Of a DNA stretch of 64,000 bases, positions 24,544 through 36,288 are shown piece by piece. The position numbers were made by a program, and so were the translations under genes. The notes beneath the pieces were generated by a model. The model was not told the DNA's origin. It ran no database searches and saw nothing but the letters and a program-made list of their open reading frames with translations. The stretch is from contig JACDQD010000007.1 of the NCBI GenBank assembly GCA_019843655.1, positions 20,850,365-20,914,364 of the forward strand, in the 5' to 3' direction. Each line of letters opens with the position of its first letter. Position 1 is the first letter of the stretch. The stretch is from Lethocerus indicus (taxonomy: Eukaryota > Arthropoda > Insecta > Hemiptera > Belostomatidae).

Positions 24544-26279
24544 ACTAGTCAAGCTGTGTTCTACACAGTAGCCTCGTTAGTTCCCTCCCTCCAATCTCTT
24601 TACCGACTCCGCTGCTGGAGATGATGAAGGGGTTCAACGTCTGGACGCCGGCATCTGATTAAAACTGAATTATCGTTCCCCGGCAGCGGGGCACGTCCGG
24701 GAGCCATGAAATATTTAATAGTGTTTTGTACGACGTAATTATGCGACCGGGAAATCTCTGCATTAATGTTGAATTAATAGACAGAGCACGACAGCCGTGA
24801 TAAAACATTGGAACGGAGAGCCTCGGACCTTTCTCGGCGGCGGTGTTTTCACTCCACTGAACCATTCTACAATCTGCGTAATTATTTTGACATAAATTTC
24901 AGCAAAAGTCGATGCGGAAAGAGGATTATAAATATGTGAACAAAAATGCAAAATACATTTTTTGCAGACACCTCTTTACGTTGTTCAAAAGCTATGCGTT
25001 ACACAATTTCAAGGGAGTTCTGTCAGGTGTCAGTGTAAATCGTCCGAAATCACAATCACGAAGATATGAAATTTAAATTGAACAGGTTGGTACTTCAAAT
25101 AAGGAATCTTCGCAAGCTCACGCGCAATTATCGAGCTCAAGTCTGGATATTACTGTCCCGAGTTTTGTCGTGTCATAAAACATGAATTTAGAAACACTTA
25201 AATTTAAAACAATTTTACCTATGAGCCTATTATTTTTTTTCGGAACTCTATTTACTGTTATCCCCCCCAAAAAAATGCTACAGTCGATTGAATATACTCG
25301 CTGAAAATTCGAGTCGGTGTACTTTCGAAGCGGTCGAGCGCCATGAAAACGAACGGTATTTCATTATCTGTCGTTCGACACACGTAACATCCTCCGCGTA
25401 GCGCCGGGAATGGAATCATGCCGTCGCTTAGGGGCAGAGCGATAAACAACAACGAGCGAACAACCGAAGTAACCGGCACAACTACATTATCGGGCGTACC
25501 GGCGCGCTGCTACAGCTATATATGGCGGTCGGGTTGAGCAAACGGCGGTCAGGATATAGACAGAAGACGGTGTCCGACAATCTAAGGATGTACGGCCATA
25601 TTTCTGGACCGCGCCCCATAAACCATTGAATAAGGCGGCAGATAAAATCTCACGAGAGAGCCGGCTTTTACCGAAGTCGGCCCTAAACCGGTGTCTCAGC
25701 AAAACAGTAATCGTTTTACGGTAAAATAGTCTGAATTTCCTCCTCGATTCTTCGAATATTCGATCTTGGCACGCGGATAATTGAATAAAATGAATATACC
25801 GATGTTTGTTGAGTAAAATTAGAGTGTACATTTAGAAATGGTTTTTATGCCATAAAAGTAACGTATCTGTGGAAGCGTAACTTGCTGTGGTCTTAGAACA
25901 TTTGTGGATTTCTAAATTAAAGCGTTCAACTAATTATCCAATTGTTCAATTATAATTATGTAGGTACGGATGTTGTGTAATTTGAGCGCGAAATTGGCTT
26001 CCTTTTAGAGGCCCGTACGGCCTCAAACATGCAGGCATTCGTTAGGCGAGTTAAAGAATTAAAAACCGTCCTGCCGAGCCCACACAATGTTATAATGTAA
26101 TCGGCAATTAGAAAAGTACACGGTTTCGTGTTAAGCGGACTACTTTAGACAAAGAAGGAGGAATAGGGGGAGGAAGAGGACCGGCGGGAGGAAAAAGAGA
26201 AAATAAAAAAAACTGCACTTATATGGCGTATAACGAGCCGACCTTAACGAACGGTCGGAGGAGCCCTTTGTTGTCGAAG

Positions 26280-26302
26280 CCGCCGCCGCCGCAGCCGCCG
26301 CC
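26280..26302. repeat. (CCG)n run with one interruption
   Basis: Imperfect CCG trinucleotide run of 23 bp, in a patch otherwise rich in purines. Confidence 0.85.
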
Positions 26303-27603
26303 AGAGACAAACGACGTACCCGAAAGGGGGCTCATTAGTTTTTAAAGAAGGGAAGAGCTCCGAGGGGAAGGAGGATTAGAAAAAAAAGGAGGAGAACAAA
26401 CAACCGCGCGCGACTAGAAAAATGAGGCAATTAAAAGTCATAAAGTTAACGACACCCACAGTTATAGGGTAGGGCCGGCACTCGCTTGTTATTAGGCCGG
26501 GCCCGAGAGCTCTCCGCGTCCACGGAACATGAGCCCACTGAGCAGGTCTAATTGCACAGGCGGCCTTCTCCTTACTGAAAGTGATTCGCCAAGAATACCT
26601 TCTTTTAAGTTCACTAAAACGGCTGTGTAGATTAAATTGCGGGTAGTAAAACGATTAACGCATGGTCCGCTCATTACGAGAGTCATTCGTCGTTCCTTTT
26701 CTTGGAAAACTGAAAAAATAATTTGCTTTGTACATTTGGCCGGTCCTCGTTTGGCCAAAAACATATTGCCGCGGTCTTCAATTCCCTGGCAGTAGCGGAC
26801 GGACATCAAATTCGAGAGTCAAAATCCGGCCGGGTAAGTCCCACCCTTCATGAAGAAACGGAGCATCCTGCAATAGAGGAGCATTTAGTGCACTGCTCAT
26901 ATTCATTGATTGTGGAATAATAATGGAATTATTTTTCATATGGAGATGTACTCGTTGGGTGACTTCATAAAAGGATTCCTAAATACGTATAATATACGTG
27001 TAATCCTCAAGAAACAAGGGATAGAGATAAGCCGCTTCCACCCCAACAGGCGTCCCTGTTCTTCAATTCTCAATTGTGGTATTTCACTCTGATGTCTGCT
27101 GGCTTAATACCACGATAAAAAAAGATGTGGTACCTTCCCTCTACTCCAGAACGGATTGATATTTCCTAGGAACAAATCAAAGCCGATGATTGTTTGGATG
27201 ATGAACAGACCTACCCAACCTATTGAACTCAGAGCCCAAAAAATGAGTTTTGCTGATAAAAAATTATGGTAAATAGTATCTCAAATGTCTTAAATAAAAA
27301 ATCAAAAGGAGGGTTAACAGCGATGGCCCTGGAAGGGACCTTTTCGAGTCGTTCACCCCGATCAAATAAAATAGCGAGGACAACCCCATTATATCGTGTT
27401 ATTTCCCCTCCATGGAAACTGCCATTTCGTCGGAAACGCTGTCCCCCCCTTATCGCCCAATGAACATAATTCAGGCGGGAACCGCCCCTCCTTACGCCGG
27501 GCCGTAACAGTAATTGTCAGCTCTTGCCATCGATTCCCCGACCCGTTCACGATCTAAATTCCACATTTACCATTTGCCTATTACCGTTCCCGGCTCGACT
27601 GCG

Positions 27604-27627
27604 CGTAACTCAGTGCCATTAATTGTC
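27604..27627 (+). promoter_or_regulatory. Possible short relative of the dispersed element (copy 4)
   Basis: CGTAACTCAGTGCC is followed directly by ATTAATTGTCGG. It preserves the order TAACTCAG then TAATTGTC but lacks the spacer and the first TGACA, so homology to copies 1-3 is tentative. Confidence 0.2.
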
Positions 27628-27910
27628 GGCCGGCAATAGTCGTAGATTTTTATTACCTGTCGGGTTTGAAATTCTATTCCACCCCCCCGGAGTCGAATGC
27701 CGGGAATGAGAAAGACGGTAAGTAGGACGCAATTTAACTATTTGTCTCTTATCCCGGCAATGATATATTTCCTTCGCCCAGCAGTTATAGCTGAATCGTG
27801 CAACTGAAGATGTCAATTCTGGTCTGGATATTGAGTTTGGCCCATGAAGGGGGCCGTTTCTCGGAGATCAGACATGACGGCGGAAGGGCCTTCTACTTGC
27901 ATCGTAGTGC

Positions 27911-27991
27911 GGGCCGCCTATCGGCCGTCGGCGCATAACTCAGGCCGCGGGCCTCCTCACAACCGGCTATGACACTAATTGTCATAGCGAG
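27911..27991 (+). promoter_or_regulatory. Dispersed TGACACTAATTGTCA element, copy 3
   Basis: Contains GCATAACTCAGGCCGC (27933-27948) and the full palindromic core TGACACTAATTGTCA (27970-27984) with TAGCGAG. The core extends to an 8-bp perfect stem, CTATGACA (27967-27974) and TGTCATAG (27980-27987), with a 5-base loop. It is identical to copy 1 over 22 bases, though the two lie 4.2 kb apart and on opposite strands. Confidence 0.45.
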
Positions 27992-28091
27992 AGGCCGGTC
28001 GAACCGTCTCACCGGTCCCGCGTATTCTTGTTTATTGTTATAGGGGCTCGCTAATAGGTCGTATAATACCTCCTCCTCCCTCATCCCGCCC

Positions 28092-28092
28092 C

Positions 28093-28125
<33 letters not shown>

Positions 28126-28126
28126 C
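28092..28126. repeat. (CT)n microsatellite, 35 bp, lightly interrupted
   Basis: CT run with TA and CC interruptions, continuing as pyrimidine-rich DNA to about 28147. Confidence 0.92.
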
Positions 28127-30440
28127 CTCTCCATCTCTCCCTCTTTCTGGTTCTCCGAGCGGACAACACGTGTCGTGAAGGAGAGCGGGCGAGGAAACGC
28201 TGCCGGCGGCTTCCCCCCGGTGCTCGTTTCCAGCTCTTCTTTATTGGAACTCGTTATTACCTTACACGAAAGCTTGTCGGCTCGTAAGGACTGGTCCTGT
28301 TTTTCGAGATTTATGGTGCATCTCGCTCGCCGGAAGCCTTTTTAGAAAACCGATGACGACGTGACGGCGTTTACGACCGCGCCCCTCCGGCCAGCCTTGC
28401 CCAGCCATTTATTTCGGGATTGGAATACACCGAGAAAAAACCTCCGCCGGCACACGGCCCTTACTTTCCGGCTATAACTAAATCACATCGATATCCATTC
28501 TCAATTTCGTACTCCGACTGCCAGGGAATTCCCTTCTAGTTGTGTGGAAGGAGAATTATGTATGTTTTAATTCGACAATAAATGAAAAATAGTTAAGACA
28601 TTCATGTATCAAACTTATAATCATAAAATAAGAAAAAGTCATACGATCTTGAAAGTACGCGAAGAGAAAATAAACAGTGTTGTGTCGGCGTATAAATTTA
28701 CCGAATTGTTTCCTCTGCATAACTTCTCATCAAATCGATCGACATCTGACTTTTCAAATCAATGATACTGAAAAAATGAAATGCAAATCTATAGAAAAGT
28801 TGATAATTTATACCCGGGAATTATACCGACGTATACAGTTTAGTCGACTGTCGACACTCCATTTCGACCCGACTAAGCGGTGGGGCCGAGGTCGGAGGAT
28901 GGGGCCCATTTCGCGGGCTCAGGAAACCGGTATCATCGCCGATGCAAAATTGCACAATTGGGATTACGGTGTCGGGCTCTGAATCTCGACAATCGGCAGG
29001 AAGTGAAAGCGGTCCGCGGACGTCCGCTGTTTAAAATGTGGCGCGGCCACGACCGCGGCTCCAGATAAATGGATGTTCGATACCGGCGCCAAACAGGAAT
29101 CGGAGATGGATTGTTTATAACCTGTCCCGAGTTCCATCGCTGTCCGCCCTCAAAAACTCTATTTATGCTCATCCGACTCCAATCGAAACTGTCCCCGTCC
29201 CGGTACCAATAATTGGCAACAGACAATTTACGTTGGGAAATGTTATTGCTATCACACTGTAACCGTTATGGTTATTAATGGGGGGACTTCAGTTTGGTTC
29301 AACTCAATTTTTCGATACCACTCGTTCATTTCTGTATATTTCAGAAGACTTCATAAAATACTAGTTTCCTGTACCTTCATTAGGTGTGGTGTCCGAACAC
29401 CATTTACATGAGAAACAAATTGTATTTATTTATTGACTCTGTAGACTAAACTAAGTGAAACGGGCACCCTAGATACTAAATATCTTCCTTAAAAAATCTT
29501 CTTTAAAATTAAATTCCAATTATTCTTCACTATCCTCATTTCTATTATTACGAACACATCTACAAATAAATAGGTCGATTCTACTTCCTTCGTTGTATTC
29601 TTTGAATTTCGGTGCCCAGAAAAATTCACAGAGAATATCTCGCGCGAGCACTGAAAATATTCGCTAATTCTCCGCGGTATTAAAAAAATAAATGACTTCC
29701 TCTAAAGGCGGACACGAACTGACATAAGCCAATTTAGAAACGCCGTCGCCAACAAAGTTGAATATCGCCGCACTGTTCTAAAATAATACAATCCGAACGT
29801 TTAATAGACATGTCAGCCGGACAATCGAATAGCCGTTATAATGGAATCGGCGGTTGTAATTTAAAACTTGGTCCCGTTGTCGCAAACCTGGCTTTCGCGA
29901 TTAATTGGCTTCCGTTTTCCCCCCGGCCCCGCGGTTTCGGTCCGGGGGACAGTGCGGGTCGCGACAGCCGCTTAATGGGGGCGTCCCGACGGGGTGCGTT
30001 TGAAAGCCGCTTTGGCTTTGGGCTCGGTCGGAGGGAGTTGGGCTCGGGGCCCAATTACCGAGATGATTTGAGCCGGCGGAGGTGTCGGGTGTTGTGTGGG
30101 CGGTGCGGCCGACACGACCGCCCCCGCAACTGCCCCCTCATCGCGGTGAAATATCAACTGGTTTAAGCCCCCCAGAAAGGACGCCCTCCAACCGACCCCC
30201 GCTATCTGTTTCAATTTCCCGACGACGAGTCTATTCTCTCCATTGTAAACGGCCGCTCTAATGGGAACGCGTATATCGCGTCGTTCGGACCGCGATAGCT
30301 TTGTCCCCCACACAATACCGTGGACCGGGCCCTTCGATGTAATGATTAAATTGCAACATTCGTATTTCGAAACTAATCGCACATTGTCTTCGCCTATTTG
30401 TACAAAATAAATTGTTTCGTCGGTTTTTTATCATTGAAAA

Positions 30441-30612
30441 TGAATAGAACTATGGGGTTCCGTCAAGAAATCCAACGTCGCCCGCATCCAGAGATTCCAG
30501 TCAAAAGTCCTTCGTACCATCCTTAATGCTCCCCGGTATGTTTCCAACCGAACAATCCATAATGACCTCAACATACCGACAGTCGACGAAGTCGCAAAAT
30601 CACGCTTCAAAA
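30441..30612 (+). mobile_element. Jockey-type LINE RT fragment, joined to a foldback arm
   Basis: From about 30444 a frame without stops reads IELWGSVKKSNVARIQRF and continues through the same RT C-terminal region as the other Jockey copies to about 30606. There the homology ends and CAGTAC of the foldback family begins. Both ends are truncated: the 5' end starts within ELWG and the 3' end stops at the position of VDEVAKSRF. The piece has no ATG and cannot be a gene on its own. Its uninterrupted frame suggests it is less decayed than the 0.2 and 8.7 kb copies. Confidence 0.75.
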
Positions 30613-30770
30613 TCCCAGTACAAGTGACAGTGACAGTGCAGTGGGGATGCCCGAGAAACATCCAAAGTGCCAACAGTGACTAACACCGCTACTGAAGTTG
30701 GCGAGCGGCCGAAACCGGTCTAGCAAAAGACCAAACCAGCGCCTACACCACAACCTACGGTATTCCAACC
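30613..30770 (+). mobile_element. Foldback-family arm, partial (copy G)
   Basis: Single plus-sense arm: GTGACAGTGCAGTGGGGATG, then the segment with ACCGCTACTGAAG and the GCGAGCGGCCGAAACCGGTC block, then CCTACGGTATTCCAACC. About 15 bp are missing after AAACCAGCG, where sister copies have AGAGGAGACAGAAA. No facing arm is present, and the 3' tail beyond CCAACC is lost. The preceding Jockey piece lies on the same strand with no spacer. Confidence 0.7.
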
Positions 30771-32724
30771 GTATTGTATTACAAGCTTATCCACGAAAGT
30801 TGGACTGTCCCAGAAAATGAGGGGGGGGGTGCCACATGCTAGTTCTACCGCCCGCTCCAGTCGGCTGTTCAACGGCGCTAAATCAAAATCTTTCCTTTGT
30901 ACGTCACGCGTCGACACTAATTTACCGGCGACGCCAATCTGGTAACGATTCATTTCGTAGAACAGGCTGTTAAAAACGTAAAAAAAAACGAAAACAAAAA
31001 AAAAACGATCGGGGCCGGAGTTTCAGGGAAGGTAACGACATCGGACACGTAAATGACGCATTAATAACACGCCGCGGGAGGGTTTGATTACGCCGCCGGA
31101 CGTTATTTATTTCACCGTCGAAGCCGTTTGATGCCGTTAATTGAATACCGGACCCGAATTATTGCCGACGGTATCGGGTGGGTATACCCTGCCCATGCGA
31201 TCGGCATCTCGTTTAGAAAGCGTTCGCCGGATTATTAACAACGGGACACGAATCTGACGGATACTCGTCATAATCGGTAGGGATCAATTGGAAACTGCCA
31301 GGGGAGTCACTAATTTATAATAGTTTCAGTTACCTGTTTGGGGATATCACTCTCTATTCGGCCCTGCGGTAGACACTTTTATGTTTCTCGCCACCGTCAG
31401 TACCATTACGTCAATTGATTAATGAGTACCCCGTTTGAACAAGATCCAGATCGGCTCCATTGAGTACGGACTGTACCAATGCAATATAACGTTCGCTTAT
31501 TTGGGACGCGAGATACAAAATCAGCCGTGCGATATTATTCCGAAGCCTAGTATATTTTTCCTTAGAAATGTTGAAAATAACTAATAATTAGTGTGGCGTG
31601 TGTATTATTTAATAATTCTAATTCTGATTGACACGATTAATATACCAAGTACGAGTTGTTTCCTGACAGAGAGGAGAAAATTACCTTGAGCACTCTAAAA
31701 TATTAGCCCTATTTAAAATTATAACGTGGACAGGTTTCTGTGCATGTACATATTTTTATTCCTCCTATTAATTAATGAACGTTCAAATGCAAAACGTTTC
31801 AATATTATCTTGTTTATTTATAGCGGTTTTAAGAAAGTAGAACGGCTCTAGTTTCCCTACTAAACTTTTTGCAAGTCTAATTGCAATTTAATTTATAAAC
31901 TAAACTTCAACTAAAATTAATCATTCAAAAAGGACTTCGTGGCTTTAATGGGAACAAGACGTTCGCCACTTTATTTTGCTAATGAATTCAAATTATCGCC
32001 CCTCATCCGGTATAAAACGGATTTCTCTTTCCCTTCTTGTACTCCTTTCATTTCCTCTCTTTGGGGTCGAATCGTTCATCTCACGGTTAATCTCCTCCGT
32101 TCCTTCCAGCTCAGTTTGAGAACGAATATTAGTGTTCCCAGAATACACCGTACAACCGTCCGCTGTCTCATTACGAATTACGAATCGAAATGAAGAGTTC
32201 TTCAGGGCAACGATTCGACGGCGGAGAGTCCACCGTAATTATTCTGTCACAGAAGAAGTCACTCTGACTGACAAGCAACGGGCCTTCCATTGAAAATGCT
32301 TCACCCGAAGTCAATTACAGCGGACTTTGAAAAGCGGTTTGATCCCCCCATTCTTCGCGCTGTACACACACTCCGACCGATCGTATAATAATTTGATTGT
32401 TCTTAAAATGCGTCCCGAGAAGTGCGTTTGGTTTCCGAATATCGTGCTCGTTCCTCGGCATTTATTAGGGCTCCGAGAGAACACATAGTCGGCGGGTAAA
32501 AAATGGCCGGTTTCACGGTAAACGTCAATAAAAGATATGGGCGGACTCAGTTTCAAAGTAAACGGCTCGTATGTCAGACGATTTGGCGGGGCCCCGACCC
32601 CGTTATCGGATAGAGAGGCCGGCCAATGGCGTAATAAATATCCCCCGAAACCTCATTCTTTGGCTCTTATATGGCCTCTCGCTCCTTCTCTCTCTCTCTC
32701 TCTCTCTCCTTCCTTTCATTCTAT

Positions 32725-32767
<43 letters not shown>

Positions 32768-34137
32768 CCGGGCGATCTCTATCTCCCTTCGGAAGGATTG
32801 ATAATCTGAGGGGCCCGTTCAAGAACTATTTACCCCCCGGGGCCCCGCCACTCAGATCCGGGCTGTTCATTAGCAAAGAAAGGAACACTAAATTTGTCTT
32901 TGAATTATTTCCTCCCCCTCTCACCCCCCACCCACCGCGAAGGCCTCGCTTGTCCACGCTGTCGTAATTCTATTCTTTACGACTATTCGTTTCTTTGAGT
33001 GTTCCTGAGCCGGAACCTTGATCGAGTTTTGGTTCTCTTATGAAACGATTCTCGTTATCGATACTTTCGGATCTCGGGGGGTGTATTGGCTAATTAAGTC
33101 CTTTAAATTTATTTTATAGCGGTGTCAATTTTATGGAGATCTTTTGGAAACCTTCGCTGAATTTTACTTCAGATTGTTTGCCCCATAAAATTGATCTCAC
33201 TTTGGTTAATTATGAATAACTACAAATGTTATTTAATCTCTGAACTCTAATTGGCTCACAATTTACGGCATTAAATTGTACAATAACATCTATCGTTGGA
33301 TCGGTATATGCAAGTGCATATCGGGCATCGGACGAACGTGAACTCCGCATTATATACGGTCCGAATGTATAAAACAATGACCTGGATCCGGAGGGTAACA
33401 AATTCAAATTTCGATCGGTTATCGCTCGTATAACTGCTTTTTTAATTTTAGCGCGCATCTCTTGATTCGGGCCTCCGGTTAAACTGAGGAAACTGCATTA
33501 GTTAAGACGGGCAATTGTCGGATGGCAAACAGATAAGCCGGGGGAATTCGAGGAAACTCTCGAGGATACGCGCTTTTCCTTGCCCAGATTCGTATCTTGC
33601 GAACGGCGGAAAAAAAACGCGATGCGGGGGCAATCCCGCGGTTATTTACTTCGCGTGTAGTGGCCCGAACTTAATTGGCGGGGGCAATTAAAGAAAACAG
33701 GATAAAATTCTTTCCGGATATTCGAAAAATCGCAGGAATGCCGACCGAGTAGTTCGACGCTAGTTTCGCCCGAATATAATTTCTCCTCGGCAGGAAGCGG
33801 GCGCTTTTCGAAATTGGGCTGACCTCGAAACCGAAATGGAAATTAAACGACCATGTTGAAACCCTTTATCACGGTTTTGATACGATCAGAAAAACATTTT
33901 CTACTGTCGGCTTATTGTTCATCATCGTATAATTGGATAATTTTCTGTCGGTTGAAAATACTAATAGGCTCCTAACTCTCTAGTTGAAGCTCGACTCGCG
34001 GCGACGCCCCCACAGGTCTTCTAGATGGAAGTATCAGATCGAGTCAGAGTGTTAGTTAAGGGTATGAATTACTCTCAGTAAATTCTATTGTCAAAAAGTA
34101 CAGCAACAAATAAAATATGCGCGAACCCGTATTTAAG
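30771..34137. other. Non-coding stretch without recognised genes
   Basis: No supported gene. GC-balanced, CpG-containing DNA at 30.8-31.5, 31.95-33.0 and 33.4-33.85 kb surrounds an AT-rich part at 31.55-31.95 kb. A palindrome GGGTATACCC lies at 31180-31189. Confidence 0.55.
32686..32765. repeat. (CT)n microsatellite in two blocks
   Basis: CT runs at 32686-32708 and 32726-32765 are separated by a short pyrimidine-rich interruption. It is the longest dinucleotide array in the window and produces serine/leucine-rich chance frames. Confidence 0.95.
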
Positions 34138-34149
34138 AGGTTTTAATAC
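34138..34149. repeat. Target-site duplication, left copy (AGGTTTTAATAC)
   Basis: Matches 34369-34380 (AGGTTCTAATAC) at 11 of 12 positions and flanks the minus-strand foldback copy. Confidence 0.65.
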
Positions 34150-34369
34150 TAGTTTAATATACCCGTTTTGTGGTCTGCGAGGGATTGGAATACTGTAGGT
34201 TCGTGATGTTTCTGTCTCCTCTCGCCGGTTTGGTCTTTTGCTAGACCGGTTTCGGCTGCTCGCCATCTTCAGTAGCGGTGTTAGTCACTGTTAGCACTTT
34301 GGATGTTTGTTGGAAGATGTTGGTTTGCTGGAAACCAGCGAGAGGAGACAGAAACATCACGAACCTACA
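34150..34369 (-). mobile_element. Foldback insertion, copy C
   Basis: About 220 bp. On the plus strand the left end reads TTTAATATACCCGTTTTG (the family 3' tail, complemented), then a complete arm to about 34310, then a short facing arm, AACCAGCGAGAGGAGACAG onward to CCTACA. Most of the facing arm is deleted. The ends and the near-exact 12-bp target duplication agree with copies A and B. The arm reads as a 63-codon minus-strand frame beginning MASSRNRSSKRPN; the frame after the arm is host flank. Confidence 0.75.
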
Positions 34370-34380
34370 GGTTCTAATAC
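34369..34380. repeat. Target-site duplication, right copy (AGGTTCTAATAC)
   Basis: Partner of 34138-34149 with one mismatch. The first A and G could equally be the last bases of the element. Confidence 0.6.
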
Positions 34381-36264
34381 CTTCCATCATAACTGATGAT
34401 TGTGGGGATTAGTAATATTATTCTACGCATAATATTTATGGGATATTATTGGATTACAAATGGGTGATTAAAAAAGATAATGATGACTAGATGTTCTGAA
34501 AGCATTACACATCCCCGTAGTTAATTGAGGATTAATTAATTCGATCTTTTGAATTTCCACATTAATGTTGCCCTATTACAGACCGGTTTGTAAACCTCTC
34601 AACTACAACCGAACGTACGAAAATCTACTAAAAGCAATTTTCAGGAGCCTTATTCGGAATATAGCATAGGATGCAATAATGATAACATATCTAAACAAAA
34701 TTTTTGTTTCTAGTTTATCCTACCCCTTTACAGGTACCGTGCTCACTTCATGGCCAATAAATTATGTTTCCCATTTTAGACCTATTGCTCCTAATTTGTA
34801 GCGCCCTGGCAGCACGTTCGGGGATACCGGACAGATGTTACAAAACAGAAGCGCACATACTCGAAAACAGAACTCGGTCGGTGGGAGGGGTTTGGGGGTT
34901 GGGGCAGGAAAAAAAAGATAAATAAACCAAAAATATAAATTAACGGCCCTCCGGGACGTAGCGGTTGTAGCCTTGATTAATACCGATTTGAGAGGAGGTT
35001 ATAACTTTTTTCCATTCAAAAGAATGGGAGGCGGGGGGAGCAGGCCTTCGCCGCAACCCCTTTCACTTAATTTATTAGAACGTCCCAATCTCTCCCGGTA
35101 CAACATCTCCATTTTGGGACCCGCAATTAAAGTGCGGGCTCCGCGAGTTTATTTATTTTTTTACTTTTGTCGAATTCGCGAGAAATAATGTTCGGTTCGG
35201 CGATGATATACCACTCGAAACGGGGCTTACGATATAGGGGGAAATTTAAATTCTTTCAGTCGGCCTTATTAGGCCGGGCAGTTTTTGTCTCCTCCATTGG
35301 ATCGCCTCCTGCAACATTGAGTAATGCCTACTTGTGGTTGCAAAATCAATGCGCATATGAGTCCTAAGTAGATTACGGTTTAGCAATTGCTGAAAATTAT
35401 TTATTGGATGGGACAATGCATTTAAATTATTTTTGAACAAAAACAACCTGCCCTCAAGTTAACCTCAATACTTTATGGTGATCCTTCCAACTGTGTTTTG
35501 CGATATTAATATAGAGAGGGCAGCATTTACGCACTTGTTATTCCAAGGCTTTCTGCCAGGTCCCTGGTAATCGGAAACTCTGGGCTCTTATTATAACGGA
35601 GCCCGATGGAAATCGAAAACAAACTCAGGAAACGGGACACCTGCTAGCGCTCCAATCTCCGAGCTTTCTCGGCTATTAACAAGTCAAGAACATCAGTCAG
35701 TGGCTCGGTGTCCCTAATTGGTTCAGATTTCTTTCCAGCCACCGGACATTTATTCTATAAACTTATAAAGAGCTTATATTACAGGTGGAAAAGGAGCGGG
35801 GGGCTCCAAGGCGCTTTTCAATGACCGCTAATTAAGAACGGCAATTTTCGTTCCTTTCGCCCCACCTTTTTTGGTTTTAATAATGCCAATTATTAAAATG
35901 ACGACCGGAATGTTTCCTCGATCCGGTTTTTTTTCTGTTCTCTTTTCAGTTCGAATCCTCCTCGCCCCCACTCCGGCCGTCGTTGGGGAATGAATTACAA
36001 GAGTCGGAAGGGCGAAAATGCGTCTCTTTTTAGAGACATCCGAGCCGGTGAGAAAGAAAAAAAAAAGAAATGGGCTTATGAGAAAAAGGAACCGGCCGTT
36101 TTCCGACGGTCGTTAAAGTCTCCCTAGGCCTATAACCGGTATAAAGCGCTAACAAGTGTCCGCAGGATATAAGTAATTACGGCTGGGTTTTTGCAGTTGG
36201 CACTCAGCTGTCGGGACGGGGCGATAATTTATTCGACACCCGCTTCTTGAAATTGCCCAACCGG

Positions 36265-36288
36265 CAGAGATTGAAGAGCAGAGATTGA
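36265..36288. repeat. Direct repeat of CAGAGATTGA
   Basis: Two exact copies are separated by 4 bp. Significance unknown. Confidence 0.6.

Larger units (their letters stand above)
21956..30440. other. Non-coding stretch with regulatory-looking patches
   Basis: No supported gene. GC-rich blocks near 22.1-22.35, 22.6-22.9, 23.5-23.9, 24.4-24.85, 25.25-25.8, 26.15-26.55, 27.45-28.5, 28.8-29.2 and 29.8-30.4 kb are separated by AT-rich DNA. Within the GC blocks, homeodomain-type cores (TAAT, AATTA) recur. The longest frame (136 codons, minus, 29972-30382) has no recognisable domain. Confidence 0.55.

Noticed and set aside
32537..32967. Ser/Leu-rich frames
   Set aside because: Produced by the (CT)n array.
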